A DNA stretch of 64,000 nt from PALSA-1006 sp041660815 (GCA_041660815.1 JBAZVN010000014.1:1-64000); one strand, 5' to 3'; shown: positions 55,508-63,134, counted from the first letter of the stretch. Notes: generated by a model from the sequence alone, not told the origin. Translations and numbers: made by a program.

Positions 55508-55738
55508 TTACGCTGCCCTGTGCTCAAACTGCAACAACGTGGGCTTCCACTCTACTAATTGTATGCCGGGCTGCTCTTTCCCACCCTCAACTGCAGAGCG
55601 CGTTACAACAGGCCTGCCACATCCATTAACACGAAATGCGATACCCATAGTGCGCAGTTGAGCGATCTGCCGAGCTTTAATTGCGTAGCCGGTCAGCTCG
55701 CGCAGTTCATCGGCGGAAAGGAAGAGCGGGGCGATCAT
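55508..55738 (-). CDS. DUF4224-like small protein, possible excisionase
   Basis: A 76-residue protein opening with LFLSADELRELTGYAIKARQIAQLRTMGIAF, the pattern of DUF4224 proteins found next to phage integrases. It lies one or two bases upstream of int on the same strand. A DNA-binding or excision role is inferred from position. Confidence 0.65.
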   Translation of the reverse strand: MIAPLFLSADELRELTGYAIKARQIAQLRTMGIAFRVNGCGRPVVTRSAVEGGKEQPGIQLVEWKPTLLQFEHRAA

Positions 55739-56118
55739 AACTCTCGATCCGTGGCGCTACTTTCGATGCCGAGGTAGATAGCGTGCTCATCCTGCAATAC
55801 AACAAGGCGGCGGTAGTGCACGATCATGCTCAAATAGAGAGCGTTTGCCGCGACGACGAACAGGCCGCCGTAGAAGCTTAGCGGCTGCTGTAGGGCGGAG
55901 TAGTAGTAGGGGTTCCATAGACCCCATAGGGTAAAGAAGCCGATGCTGAGCATAGAGACGCCGCGCACTTCTTGGTGCTCGCGCAGTACGCGGCAATGGT
56001 TGAGCACGAAAAATCCAGCGGACAACTCGAAGGTGCCATTGATTGCATCCTCGTCGATCGCGGCGATCAGGCTGGCCAGCAGCGCATAGACGGCGGTGAG
56101 GGAGTCGAGTGGCATCAT
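55735..56118 (-). CDS. Phage-element membrane protein
   Basis: About 127 residues from ATG 56118. Two or three hydrophobic segments (SLTAVYALLASLIAAI, MLSIGFFTLWGLW, GGLFVVAANALYLSMIV). No family recognised. It overlaps neighbours on both sides by four bases, as in compact prophage operons. Its start lies inside the next upstream gene's end. Confidence 0.55.
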   Translation of the reverse strand: MMPLDSLTAVYALLASLIAAIDEDAINGTFELSAGFFVLNHCRVLREHQEVRGVSMLSIGFFTLWGLWNPYYYSALQQPLSFYGGLFVVAANALYLSMIVHYRRLVVLQDEHAIYLGIESSATDREL

Positions 56119-56747
56119 GGCCGGATACTCGGGAACTCGATCACCCACACCCATGGGTTGGCATCCCAGGAGCCGGGGCCGTTGATGGATTCCCAAAGAG
56201 TTCTATAACTATCAATCGGATTAATTTGTGCGTGGGAATTGGATAGGTAATCACGCCACATCATCCCATCATGGCTGCGTTGTATGCCTTCGGTTATTGC
56301 ATCTGCTCTGCTGATATTCTGCAGTCGCTCTACTCGAACATCGGTTACCCCGAGCAGGATGCGCGATGCTTCTCGGTATGTCCCATTTGAAAGCAGCTTT
56401 CCAAGTGGCGCTGGCGCAAGCCTTGATGGGTACGGAACCGTGTCGATAGACTTGTCGGCCTGATATTCAATATCTATCTCTCGGATTCCACCGCGAACTG
56501 ACAGTACGCGCGCAGATTCTCGTACCCATAGGCGGTCACCTTCCCACGCCTTTCCGTATGGGCAATTCCCGAAGAATGGCGCACCTTCGCGAAACGCTGT
56601 TTCACTACTGGCTCTATATTTTGGTAAAACATACCACGCACCGTCTATCTCCGGCTGCGGCCTCATGATGCGCCGCGTCTGTGTTTTTGATCCATCCAGC
56701 GTGGCACGCACCATCTCGGTGTTCATTGGGATTGGGCGCTCTATCAT
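56115..56747 (-). CDS. Phage protein, ASCH-like (MVRATLDGSKTQTRR type)
   Basis: A 210-residue cytoplasmic protein opening RPIPMNTEMVRATLDGSKTQTRRI, a pattern seen in many phage proteins with ASCH-like folds that are often called morphogenetic proteins by transfer. Later parts include GDRLWVRES and DVRVERLQNIS. ASCH folds bind RNA or nucleotides. Role unknown. Confidence 0.6.
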   Translation of the reverse strand: MIERPIPMNTEMVRATLDGSKTQTRRIMRPQPEIDGAWYVLPKYRASSETAFREGAPFFGNCPYGKAWEGDRLWVRESARVLSVRGGIREIDIEYQADKSIDTVPYPSRLAPAPLGKLLSNGTYREASRILLGVTDVRVERLQNISRADAITEGIQRSHDGMMWRDYLSNSHAQINPIDSYRTLWESINGPGSWDANPWVWVIEFPSIRP

Positions 56748-57163
56748 GCAGCCTCCCCAACGCTAACGCGCCGATGCACTTCCTCCAGGGCGGCAGTGAT
56801 CTGCTGCCGGGTGCAGAAGCTGATCTGCTCATCGTGAATATTTAGTGCAGCTTGCAGTATGCGGATGCCTTCACCGTCCAATGCCCACTTACCAGTGCGC
56901 TCGGCGCGTTCTCGGCTGCGGAGCATGGCTTCCTGCGCAAGCAGGACGGTCTGGAGCGCAGGTGCGGCGATGCCGATTTCACAAAGGATCATTGCTACAT
57001 TAAGAGTACATGCCAGCGTGCTCCACGCCTGTTCGCTGCCATGGCCGGTGAGCAAGGCTTGCAGGCTGACGCGGTAGGCGATGCCAAGGTCACGGGTCTG
57101 ATCATCATCCAGCCTGGCGTGTTGGCTGAGAAAATACAACGGGTTGATAAGGCGCTTATTCAT
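56744..57163 (-). CDS. Hypothetical element protein
   Basis: A 139-residue helical protein (YFLSQHARLDDDQTRDLGIAYRVSLQALLTG near the start). No family recognised; similar short proteins recur in betaproteobacterial prophages, by impression only. It overlaps the following gene by four bases. Confidence 0.5.
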   Translation of the reverse strand: MNKRLINPLYFLSQHARLDDDQTRDLGIAYRVSLQALLTGHGSEQAWSTLACTLNVAMILCEIGIAAPALQTVLLAQEAMLRSRERAERTGKWALDGEGIRILQAALNIHDEQISFCTRQQITAALEEVHRRVSVGEAA

Positions 57164-57216
57164 AGTGCTTCCCTTCGCGTTCTACAAAAGCCGCCGCGCG
57201 GCTTTTCAATTCAATA

Positions 57217-59103
57217 CTAAGCCGCGACAGCGGCTTTCCTTTTGGTTTTTTCCGTAGTTTTAGGTATAGCGCCTACAGGAAAAGGCCAATCATCTTTCGC
57301 GGGCGCAGCCTTGGTTTTTTTTGCAGGTTTATCCGGCGCTTGCGCAGCAGGAGTGGGGGTAGAAGCGGTTTTGGCTTCAACTTTTTTCTCTTGATCTGGG
57401 GGAGTTTTACGGGATGAGACTGCTTTTTTGGCCTGCTTTATTTCAGCCGCAACTTCTTTTTCGATTTGCTTGGCGTCGATGCATAACGGGCCGGCGATGG
57501 CCAGCATTTGATCAGGGCGGTGATCCATGTTCCACTGAGTGACATTAAGTTCAGTAGACATAAGGCAGTCAATACATAGTAAAAATTGCTCTCCAACTGA
57601 AAGCTCACTGATCCTCGACTTAAGAATTTCGACGACATCATCATCTACCACATGAGGATAATATAACTGGGAAACGGAGAGCGCTGTATCGTTATTCATA
57701 AAGTTTTCAAAACAAGTCTCGGCAAGTACTTTGTACAATATGTCAGGAACATACGGAGGGACTTGGGACATTCCGTTCTTGATTTTGTTATGCAGCTCCA
57801 TGAACAGGCGTTTTCGGGTGGCTTGCGTTAGCTCAAGTTTCGCTTTAATTTTATCCTGCGCTTTTTGATTCTCGATAGCAGCCGTGCTTTTTGCCGCACC
57901 CTTCGGAGTAATTTCAAACCCTGCCTCACGTAGCGCTTTAATCGCGTCTTCAATTTTTACGGTCGGAATAAATTCTTTGTTGTGCGGGTTTTCGATTAAT
58001 GTTTTTTGCACTTTGGTATTGGTTGATTCCAGCGCGGATTCCCATGTGCGATTTTCTGCGTCACCGGGAATGATGCTATCCAATTTTGCATATCCGCTAT
58101 CAGCATCCGGCCCCGGGTGACTACTCCAAGTTGGGTTGGGAATTAGTTTTTTAGCTGTTTTGCCAATGATCACGATATCGCCATTTTCTTCGGCCTGTTT
58201 TTGGATGGACAAAATGTGCGCGGTCTTTTTCATGGCAAAACAAACCGTATTCGTGCACACGTCTGCGCTGCCTACATCGTCAAACAATTCAGGCTGATTG
58301 CCGGTGCGACTAACGCAGTCAGTACATGCGCCTATCTTGTTGATTAAATTAGCATCTTTAATATCAAAGATGGCGCGATTCAAGCTTGTCATGTACTCGC
58401 TTTGCAACAAGTCTTTGGCTGCGCGATATGACATTATCTTGTCGCCGGACTTAAAGTTTTGCGAGTTGTAGTCGGCCTTCGCGGTGATCTGTTTGACAGC
58501 TTGAATTTGCAACTTATGAACCGGTATTCGCGCAATCAATAAAGCGGTGCTGGCGTCCAGTTCGCCTTGATAAAATGCCTCGCGTGCCTCCTGGCATAGG
58601 TCTGTAAATTTCAGGCGGGCATAAATATACGCTTTGCTTTTGCCGATCTCGGCAGCAAGGCTATCAGCCGTTGCGCCGTGATCCTTCATTAACTTGGCGT
58701 AACCATCAGCCTCTTCAAGCGGATGTAGATCATCGCGCTGCAAATTTTCGATGACCTGGGCATGCAACACTTGCAAGTCAGTAAGTTCGCGCACAAAGCA
58801 CGGCATTTCAATCAGGCCTGCCAGCTTGGCGGCACGATAGCGGCGCTCACCCGCGACCACCTCGAATTTTGCGTAGGGACCCACGGGGAATGGCCATGAA
58901 TCCGTTTTTTTGGGTGCGGCGCTAATGGCCCGCACAAGGATCGGTTGCAGCACGCCTTGCGATTTAATCGAGTCGGCCAACTCTTTTAATTTTCCGTCAT
59001 CAAACCGTTTGCGTGGGTTTGTTGGCGAAGGAAAAAGATCGGTAATGGCAAGCCATTGGATTCCTTCTTTTTCAATGATTGCGTCGGGCGTTGGTGCGTT
59101 CAT
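57217..59103 (-). CDS. Large ParB/RepB-family protein
   Basis: A 628-residue protein with an N-terminal ParB/sulfiredoxin domain (LFPSPTNPRKRFDDGKLKELADSI, VVAGERRYRAAKLAG) and a ParB helix-turn-helix (LAAEIGKSKAYIYARLKFTDL) within the first 200 residues. The long C-terminal part includes cysteines around 270-295 (GACTDCV, CTNTVCF) and a Lys/Ala/Pro-rich tail. This large form is typical of integrative elements. Its ATG overlaps the reverse transcriptase stop by four bases, so it is expressed with the DGR. Confidence 0.82.
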   Translation of the reverse strand: MNAPTPDAIIEKEGIQWLAITDLFPSPTNPRKRFDDGKLKELADSIKSQGVLQPILVRAISAAPKKTDSWPFPVGPYAKFEVVAGERRYRAAKLAGLIEMPCFVRELTDLQVLHAQVIENLQRDDLHPLEEADGYAKLMKDHGATADSLAAEIGKSKAYIYARLKFTDLCQEAREAFYQGELDASTALLIARIPVHKLQIQAVKQITAKADYNSQNFKSGDKIMSYRAAKDLLQSEYMTSLNRAIFDIKDANLINKIGACTDCVSRTGNQPELFDDVGSADVCTNTVCFAMKKTAHILSIQKQAEENGDIVIIGKTAKKLIPNPTWSSHPGPDADSGYAKLDSIIPGDAENRTWESALESTNTKVQKTLIENPHNKEFIPTVKIEDAIKALREAGFEITPKGAAKSTAAIENQKAQDKIKAKLELTQATRKRLFMELHNKIKNGMSQVPPYVPDILYKVLAETCFENFMNNDTALSVSQLYYPHVVDDDVVEILKSRISELSVGEQFLLCIDCLMSTELNVTQWNMDHRPDQMLAIAGPLCIDAKQIEKEVAAEIKQAKKAVSSRKTPPDQEKKVEAKTASTPTPAAQAPDKPAKKTKAAPAKDDWPFPVGAIPKTTEKTKRKAAVAA

Positions 59104-60215
59104 AGTGGTCTCCTGTAAATTTTAGTTAAGTCCCCGCTAATGCAATGTCCGCGATAGCGAAGTAAATTTGATAGTGCTGCTCTTTGGTGATGGCTATGCG
59201 ATGCTTGTCTCAGCAGGCCGTAGTAGCTGTTGGCGGTCTCGTACAGGTCCGCCGCATCGATGTCGCGGACTCTTCGCATCGCGGCCTTCACGGTGCGCGG
59301 ACGGGTGACGCGATGCCACGGTCGGATAACTTGGCCAACAAAATCTACACCGCGATCGATTGGCTGCAGAATGGTTTTGCTGGGATTGATGCGGGCGTGC
59401 AATTTGTCACACAAAAACCGCTCAATCTCCCACTTCGCCGCATTCAGCCATGAGGGCGATTCATGCAGGATTAGGAAGTCGTCCACATAGCGGATGTAGT
59501 GCTTGGCTTGCAGCTGGTGCTTGCAGAATTGATCCAGCCCGTTTAGATAAATATTCGCAAAGAACTGGCTGCTCAAGTTGCCGATGGGCAGGCCGAGATA
59601 TGCCGGGTGATTGGTGAGGCGCTTGTGATTTGGAACTAAATCGAGCATGCCTGGCTTGCCGCGCAGCTCGTAATTCAGACGTGGATCATGAAACAGGATT
59701 AGGTCAGCGAGTTGCAACCACCATGCTTCGGTAACGCGCTTGGCGATCAAGTCATGCAGGATATTTTTATCGATGCTGACGAAGAAGTTAGCTAAGTCCA
59801 GCTTCAGGTAATGCGCTGGCCGGCTCCAATTCTGCGTGATACTGCGCACCTTCGCTTCCAGCCGTTTAGCACCATAGAGCGTGCCGCGACCGGGAATGCA
59901 AGCGCAACTATCTACAATGAAGCTGGCATGAAAACGCGGTGCGATACGGTTATAAAGCAGGTGATGCACGATGCGATCGCGGAAGTCAGCAGCCCAAACT
60001 TCACGCGGCTTTGGTCTGGTGATGACGAAGCAAATGCTTTTGCCGGGGCGATATATTCCATTACGCAGCTCATCGTCAAGCTGGCATAGGTTGCGCTCAA
60101 GGTTGATCTCGAATGCAAGGGCGCTACGTCTACGACGCTTTGCTTTGCGGCAGTCAAGATAGGCTTGTACTAGGTCTTCAAAAGTAAAAGGTGCGCCCGC
60201 TTGGACTCGAACCAA
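59100..60215 (-). CDS. DGR reverse transcriptase
   Basis: A reverse transcriptase of the diversity-generating retroelement group. The conserved part starts with FEDLVQAYLDCRKAKRRR and includes RPKPREVWAADFRDRIVHHLLYN, the DGR-specific GxxxSQ box in LPIGNLSSQFFANIYLNGLDQF (cited by its core IGNLSSQ) and the catalytic YVDD at 59478-59489. It copies TR RNA into cDNA with adenine misincorporation. The frame is open to ATG 60614, but that would read through TR and the tRNA-like sequence; TTG 60215 is the nearest in-frame start candidate. It is followed by the ParB-like gene with overlap. The start is uncertain, the identity is not. Confidence 0.95.
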   Translation of the reverse strand: MVRVQAGAPFTFEDLVQAYLDCRKAKRRRRSALAFEINLERNLCQLDDELRNGIYRPGKSICFVITRPKPREVWAADFRDRIVHHLLYNRIAPRFHASFIVDSCACIPGRGTLYGAKRLEAKVRSITQNWSRPAHYLKLDLANFFVSIDKNILHDLIAKRVTEAWWLQLADLILFHDPRLNYELRGKPGMLDLVPNHKRLTNHPAYLGLPIGNLSSQFFANIYLNGLDQFCKHQLQAKHYIRYVDDFLILHESPSWLNAAKWEIERFLCDKLHARINPSKTILQPIDRGVDFVGQVIRPWHRVTRPRTVKAAMRRVRDIDAADLYETANSYYGLLRQASHSHHQRAALSNLLRYRGHCISGDLTKIYRRPL

Positions 60216-60266
60216 GGGCTGTCGGATATGAAGGCCCGACTGTTCTACCGTTGAACTACAGCGCGC
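60190..60266 (-). ncRNA. tRNA-like element between TR and reverse transcriptase
   Basis: The minus strand folds as a cloverleaf: acceptor GCGC(G)CTG with CGGGCGC (seven pairs with one bulged G and one G-U), D arm GTTC-AACGGTA-GAAC, an enlarged anticodon arm GTCGGG/TCCGAC with an 8-base loop CCTTCATA, and a canonical T arm CTTGG-TTCGAGT-CCAAG, ending ACC rather than CCA. It resembles tRNA-Gly(UCC). The bulge, the longer anticodon arm and the lack of CCA argue against a working tRNA. It fills the place of the DGR spacer RNA. Confidence 0.6.
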
Positions 60267-60309
60267 GTTTTGATTGTAATAAAAGTCAGCATAGTTGGCA
60301 TCGGTTTGT

Positions 60310-60417
60310 TCTGCGGACGGCTCTGACTGACAGCTCGTTATTCTTGTTGTTGTTGTTCTGGTTACCGTTTTTGAAGTTCTGATACCAGGCATAATTTGAG
60401 TTGCCAGCGTGCTGCGT
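60310..60417 (-). repeat. DGR template repeat (TR)
   Basis: A 108-base non-coding template. In the frame of the targets it reads TQHAGNSNYAWYQNFKNG, then NQNNNNKNNELSVRAVRR, with many AAC codons, and a TAG closes that frame four codons upstream. Against VR1 (60979-61086) it has 12 differences and against VR2 (61465-61570) 20, all at TR adenines. The last 24 bases (from CTGTCAGTC) are unchanged in VR1 and nearly all unchanged in VR2, and hold the IMH. Confidence 0.96.
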
Positions 60418-60580
60418 CTTGATGTGCTATCTACGTCGCCATGCCGATCACTCAGCGTGGAAACTGCGCCAGACCATGCATGGGTATCTAGCCCATCGGT
60501 ATCTGTGGTGCGCATGTCGGTGGCTTTCGCCAGCGGCACAACCAGATCAAAATGTCGCACAGGAATGTTGGCCATGACCA

Positions 60581-60934
60581 TCATCCGGCGGGCGATGTTG
60601 CGGAACGACGCCATCCATTGGCCTGCTTGCCGATGCTGTCAGTGATCTTGATCGCTTTGGCATATTGGCCGGTAGAGATCAAACGTTTATCACGCGAAAA
60701 GCGCAACAACAGTTCACAGACCTGCAACCTCTCTACCAGTAGCAGTAGATGTGGCGACTTATCCTGTGCGCAATTAGCACGGAATACGAGCACCACGATC
60801 TCAAGGCACTCGTCGCCAATCTTGCTGCCGATCGTGCGCTTGTAGTCCCTTGGCATATTTGCAACTAGGTCAGTGATAGCACTGAACAGATCGCATGCGG
60901 CCTGATAAATTGGAAGGGTTGTATGGATAGCCAT
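60581..60934 (-). CDS. avd: Avd, DGR accessory variability determinant
   Basis: A 117-residue four-helix-bundle protein (YQAACDLFSAITDLVANMPRDYK, FRANCAQDKSPHLLLLVERLQVCELLLRFSRDKRLIS given in part). It has the pattern of bAvd, a pentameric basic protein that binds the reverse transcriptase and TR RNA and is needed for cDNA synthesis. It lies between the target genes and TR, the common order. No strong SD precedes its ATG, so translation may be coupled to the target gene 20 bases upstream. Confidence 0.88.
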   Translation of the reverse strand: MAIHTTLPIYQAACDLFSAITDLVANMPRDYKRTIGSKIGDECLEIVVLVFRANCAQDKSPHLLLLVERLQVCELLLRFSRDKRLISTGQYAKAIKITDSIGKQANGWRRSATSPAG

Positions 60935-60954
60935 GCTGATGAAAACTAAATAAA

Positions 60955-61422
60955 TTAAATTACTGAATCACTAAATTCTCTGCGGACGGCTCTGACTGAC
61001 AGCGCGTTATCCATGAAGCTGTAGAGCTGGTCACCGTATTTGAAGTTCTGATACCAGGCATAATTTGAGTAGCCAGCGTGCTGCGTATTTGACCAATGCG
61101 CTTCCTTGTCGAACTCATCCGGCATGTCTCTGAATGCGACGGCTTGCTCGGCGCGATCCATGAGGTCGCCGCCGAGGTTCTTGGCCCACTGCATACCGGT
61201 CTTCCAGTCAAACTTGGCGCGGTCTGGTAGCAGGAAGGTGTGACACACTCTGCCGTCGGCGGTGGTGATAGTGCAGAGATGTTTTTCGCCCTGGCGAGGA
61301 GTTGGTACGGGTAGCTTGCTGATTTGGCTTTGCAGGTGCTTTTCAAACCATGCGCGAAAGAGTGCAGACGTTTCCACCGTTACCTCCGCGCCTTCAACAT
61401 TAAGCGTTGTAGTTGCTGACAT
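60955..61422 (-). CDS. DGR target protein 1 (C-type-lectin-like, VR1)
   Basis: A 155-residue protein without signal peptide; AGGAGG precedes its ATG. The middle part (CTITTADGRVCHTFLLPDRAKFDWKTGMQWAKNLGG) is DUF1566-like, and the last 50 residues hold the lectin-fold variable region ending LSVRAVRRE. Variable residues replace Asn of the template by Tyr, Asp, Leu, Ser, Phe, Met and others. It is small and not fused to a tail or surface anchor. What it binds is unknown. Confidence 0.9.
   Translation of the reverse strand: MSATTTLNVEGAEVTVETSALFRAWFEKHLQSQISKLPVPTPRQGEKHLCTITTADGRVCHTFLLPDRAKFDWKTGMQWAKNLGGDLMDRAEQAVAFRDMPDEFDKEAHWSNTQHAGYSNYAWYQNFKYGDQLYSFMDNALSVRAVRREFSDSVI
60979..61086 (-). 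repeat. DGR variable repeat 1 (VR1)
   Basis: It is the same length as TR (108 bases). The 12 differences are ten codons changed: AAC to TAC three times, GAC, CTC, AGC, TTC; AAG to ATG; AAT to GAT; GAG to GCG. Each altered base is an A in TR. The 3' 24 bases equal TR. Confidence 0.97.
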
Positions 61423-61453
61423 CGCGACCTCCTAATTGATAATGATTAAATGA

Positions 61454-62062
61454 TTAAATTGATATGCGGACGGCTCTGACTGACAGCTCGTAACCCTTGC
61501 CGTGGCTGCGCTGGAGACCGTAGTCGAAGTCCTGAAACCAGGCACAACTCGAGCTGCCAGCGTGCTGCGTAGATGTCCAATATGCGTTCGTATCAAAGGC
61601 CTGCGCGCCACCTTCCTTAAAGGCTTCTAGGCTTGTTTGAGCTGGTAGGTCTGGGGTGTATGGATAGGTTGGTGGCACAGCAGATAGATTTAACCCGGAG
61701 CGTCCAAACTGAGAATTCTGCTCTGCGGTAGGTTTGAAGTTTCGGTATATAATTTCAAGCACATCTTGTGCGGGGATATGCCAGTCATCAAAACCGCCGA
61801 TGCGCAGATCAAGCACCTTCTTAGCGATCTTGCTACCAGCCTCGGCCATCGCTTTAGTGTTACTCAGCCCATCAAAAAACAATTTTGCGCCATCTACTTC
61901 AGCATAGCTTTTGTTCCACACCTCTTCGTCGAATTGACCATCCTGCTTGGGCGCGATGATGATCTTTCCGATTACGCCATTGATATTGATGTGACCACCA
62001 AAAAATCCGCCTTCCATTGGCGTGCCGAGGGCGGGTGTGGTTGGTTCTGTGACTGCGTTCAT
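61454..62062 (-). CDS. DGR target protein 2 (C-type-lectin-like, VR2)
   Basis: A 202-residue protein; AAAGGAGATACAC precedes its ATG. The N-terminal 30 residues are Gly/Pro-rich, then a DUF1566-type domain (GKIIIAPKQDGQFDEEVWN, DGLSNTKAMAEAGS, IGGFDDWHIPAQDVLEIIYRN) and the C-terminal variable lectin part (AYWTSTQHAG to LSVRAVRI). No signal peptide or anchor is visible. It is first in the DGR operon. Both targets share one TR. Confidence 0.9.
   Translation of the reverse strand: MNAVTEPTTPALGTPMEGGFFGGHININGVIGKIIIAPKQDGQFDEEVWNKSYAEVDGAKLFFDGLSNTKAMAEAGSKIAKKVLDLRIGGFDDWHIPAQDVLEIIYRNFKPTAEQNSQFGRSGLNLSAVPPTYPYTPDLPAQTSLEAFKEGGAQAFDTNAYWTSTQHAGSSSCAWFQDFDYGLQRSHGKGYELSVRAVRISI
61465..61570 (-). 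repeat. DGR variable repeat 2 (VR2)
   Basis: The 106-base stretch matches TR except for 20 positions, all adenines in TR (for example TAT to TGT and TTT, AAA to GAC, AAC to CGC and GGC). The match stops at CGCA, two bases short of that of VR1. It has drifted further from TR than VR1. Confidence 0.97.
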
Positions 62063-62124
62063 GTGTATCTCCTTTAGTTAATTTGTTGCGTTTGAGTAAT
62101 TTTGAAAAACGTGTGTGCTGGCGT

Positions 62125-62505
62125 TTATGGCCCGTTCATGAATTGATGTTGCGGTTTAATATTTGCGAACACTGCCGCCAAATTGACAGTGGCTTCTTCC
62201 ATCATTTTGAGTCTTTTATCTGCGGTTAAATAATCCTCGCGGGCTTTACTGACACGCTTCTTTTTTGCCGGTACAACCTCGGCGCCGGTGTGCACGTAAA
62301 CGCTGAACGGGTTGCCGCTTTTGCGTTTCTCTGTACGCACAATTTTTAAAAAACCATCCCGTGATAACCGGCTGCACGCAACAATGATTGCCTTATGCGT
62401 AAAACCGTGCTGCTCGCATAAAACATATAAATCTGCCGATTTAAATTCTTTCCCGCCGCTTAGATTTTTGGCGATGTAGGTTTGCAAACAATCCCGAATA
62501 TTCAT
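62125..62505 (-). CDS. Element protein with winged-helix-like N-terminus
   Basis: A 126-residue basic protein. Residues 1-75 (SADLYVLCEQHGFTHKAIIVACSRLSRDGFLKIVRTE) look like a winged helix, followed by a Lys-rich helix (AKKKRVSKAREDYLTADKR). It may be a DNA-binding regulator of the element. It overlaps the next upstream gene by four bases. Not recognised by family name. Confidence 0.55.
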   Translation of the reverse strand: MNIRDCLQTYIAKNLSGGKEFKSADLYVLCEQHGFTHKAIIVACSRLSRDGFLKIVRTEKRKSGNPFSVYVHTGAEVVPAKKKRVSKAREDYLTADKRLKMMEEATVNLAAVFANIKPQHQFMNGP

Positions 62506-62672
62506 AATGTCCGCTCCGCTTTATTCCACGCTTCCCGCATAGGCTGGCCAAGGCTTCGGTAAAACCGAAATAACGACAGCAGCCTGCACATACGATTCAG
62601 CCAACTCACCGCACGAGCAATATATCCAGACCGACGTCGCGAACGGCGCGGCAATAAAACCCGGTGATTCAT
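62502..62672 (-). CDS. Small Arg-rich element protein
   Basis: 56 residues from ATG 62672, which follows GGGAGAACACT. Very basic (LLPRRSRRRSGYIARAVSWLNRM). It overlaps the following gene by four bases. Function unknown; a longer frame upstream to 62777 overlaps the next small gene and lacks an SD. Confidence 0.45.
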   Translation of the reverse strand: MNHRVLLPRRSRRRSGYIARAVSWLNRMCRLLSLFRFYRSLGQPMREAWNKAERTL

Positions 62673-62698
62673 AGTGTTCTCCCAGTTATTAACGATGT

Positions 62699-62860
62699 TC
62701 ATACGGGCTTCCGGAGCGGCTTGCAGGTAATGCGCAACGGGCCGGTTGCAGCAGAAATCAGACGAATGCCGATACACGTCGCACCTATAGCATCGGGCGC
62801 AATAATCTCGTGCGCAGTCCGCTGACCGTTGTGAATAAAGATAAATTCATAGGCGCTCAT
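62699..62860 (-). CDS. Small 53-residue element protein
   Basis: ATG 62860 overlaps the previous gene's stop (ATGA) and is preceded by TTGGAGCCGGC. The product (SAYEFIFIHNGQRTAHEIIAPDA… ending KPLRKPV) is soluble. No family recognised, but the tight overlap supports it. Confidence 0.5.
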   Translation of the reverse strand: MSAYEFIFIHNGQRTAHEIIAPDAIGATCIGIRLISAATGPLRITCKPLRKPV

Positions 62861-63123
62861 GCCGGCTCCAATACTGCTAAAAGTTGAGCATCGTGCTCCT
62901 CAGTTTCATCAGCCAACTTAAGCAGATTGGCAGCCAACTGGCGCGCTTCAGCGGGAGTAATCCTGCATTGGATACTCATGCATCCCGTGTAAACATTCAT
63001 CACCGAATAGACACTGGTATCATCGTCATCATGCCAATGTGTAGTACAAATTCTGAGAGACCGCTCGTTTTGTCCGGCAATGCTGGCCGTATCTGTATAG
63101 TGTTTATCAACTTTAAATTGCAT
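62857..63123 (-). CDS. Hypothetical element protein, 88 residues
   Basis: ATG 63123 follows TTAAGGGAGGTTGTC, a strong ribosome site. The product holds an acidic stretch (THWHDDDDTSVYSV) and a helical end (ITPAEARQLAANLLKLADETEEHD) that resembles small phage proteins acting on host factors, by look only. Function unknown. Confidence 0.55.
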   Translation of the reverse strand: MQFKVDKHYTDTASIAGQNERSLRICTTHWHDDDDTSVYSVMNVYTGCMSIQCRITPAEARQLAANLLKLADETEEHDAQLLAVLEPA

Positions 63124-63134
63124 GACAACCTCCC

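Noticed and set aside
60190..60266. Calling the tRNA-like sequence a functional tRNA gene
   Set aside because: Bulged acceptor stem, enlarged anticodon arm and no encoded CCA.
60216..60614. Taking the first 133 codons of the long reverse transcriptase frame as true protein
   Set aside because: They are a shifted-frame reading of TR and the tRNA-like sequence; similarity to RTs starts only after 60190. Kept as a question in the findings.
60935..60978. Hairpin/cruciform next to the IMH of VR1
   Set aside because: The sequence after VR1 is AT-rich with no clear stem, unlike the hairpins beside some phage DGR target repeats.
60960..61346. Alternative-frame open reading of target gene 1
   Set aside because: Shadow frame; the chosen frame has the SD, the DUF1566 pattern and the VR in lectin frame.
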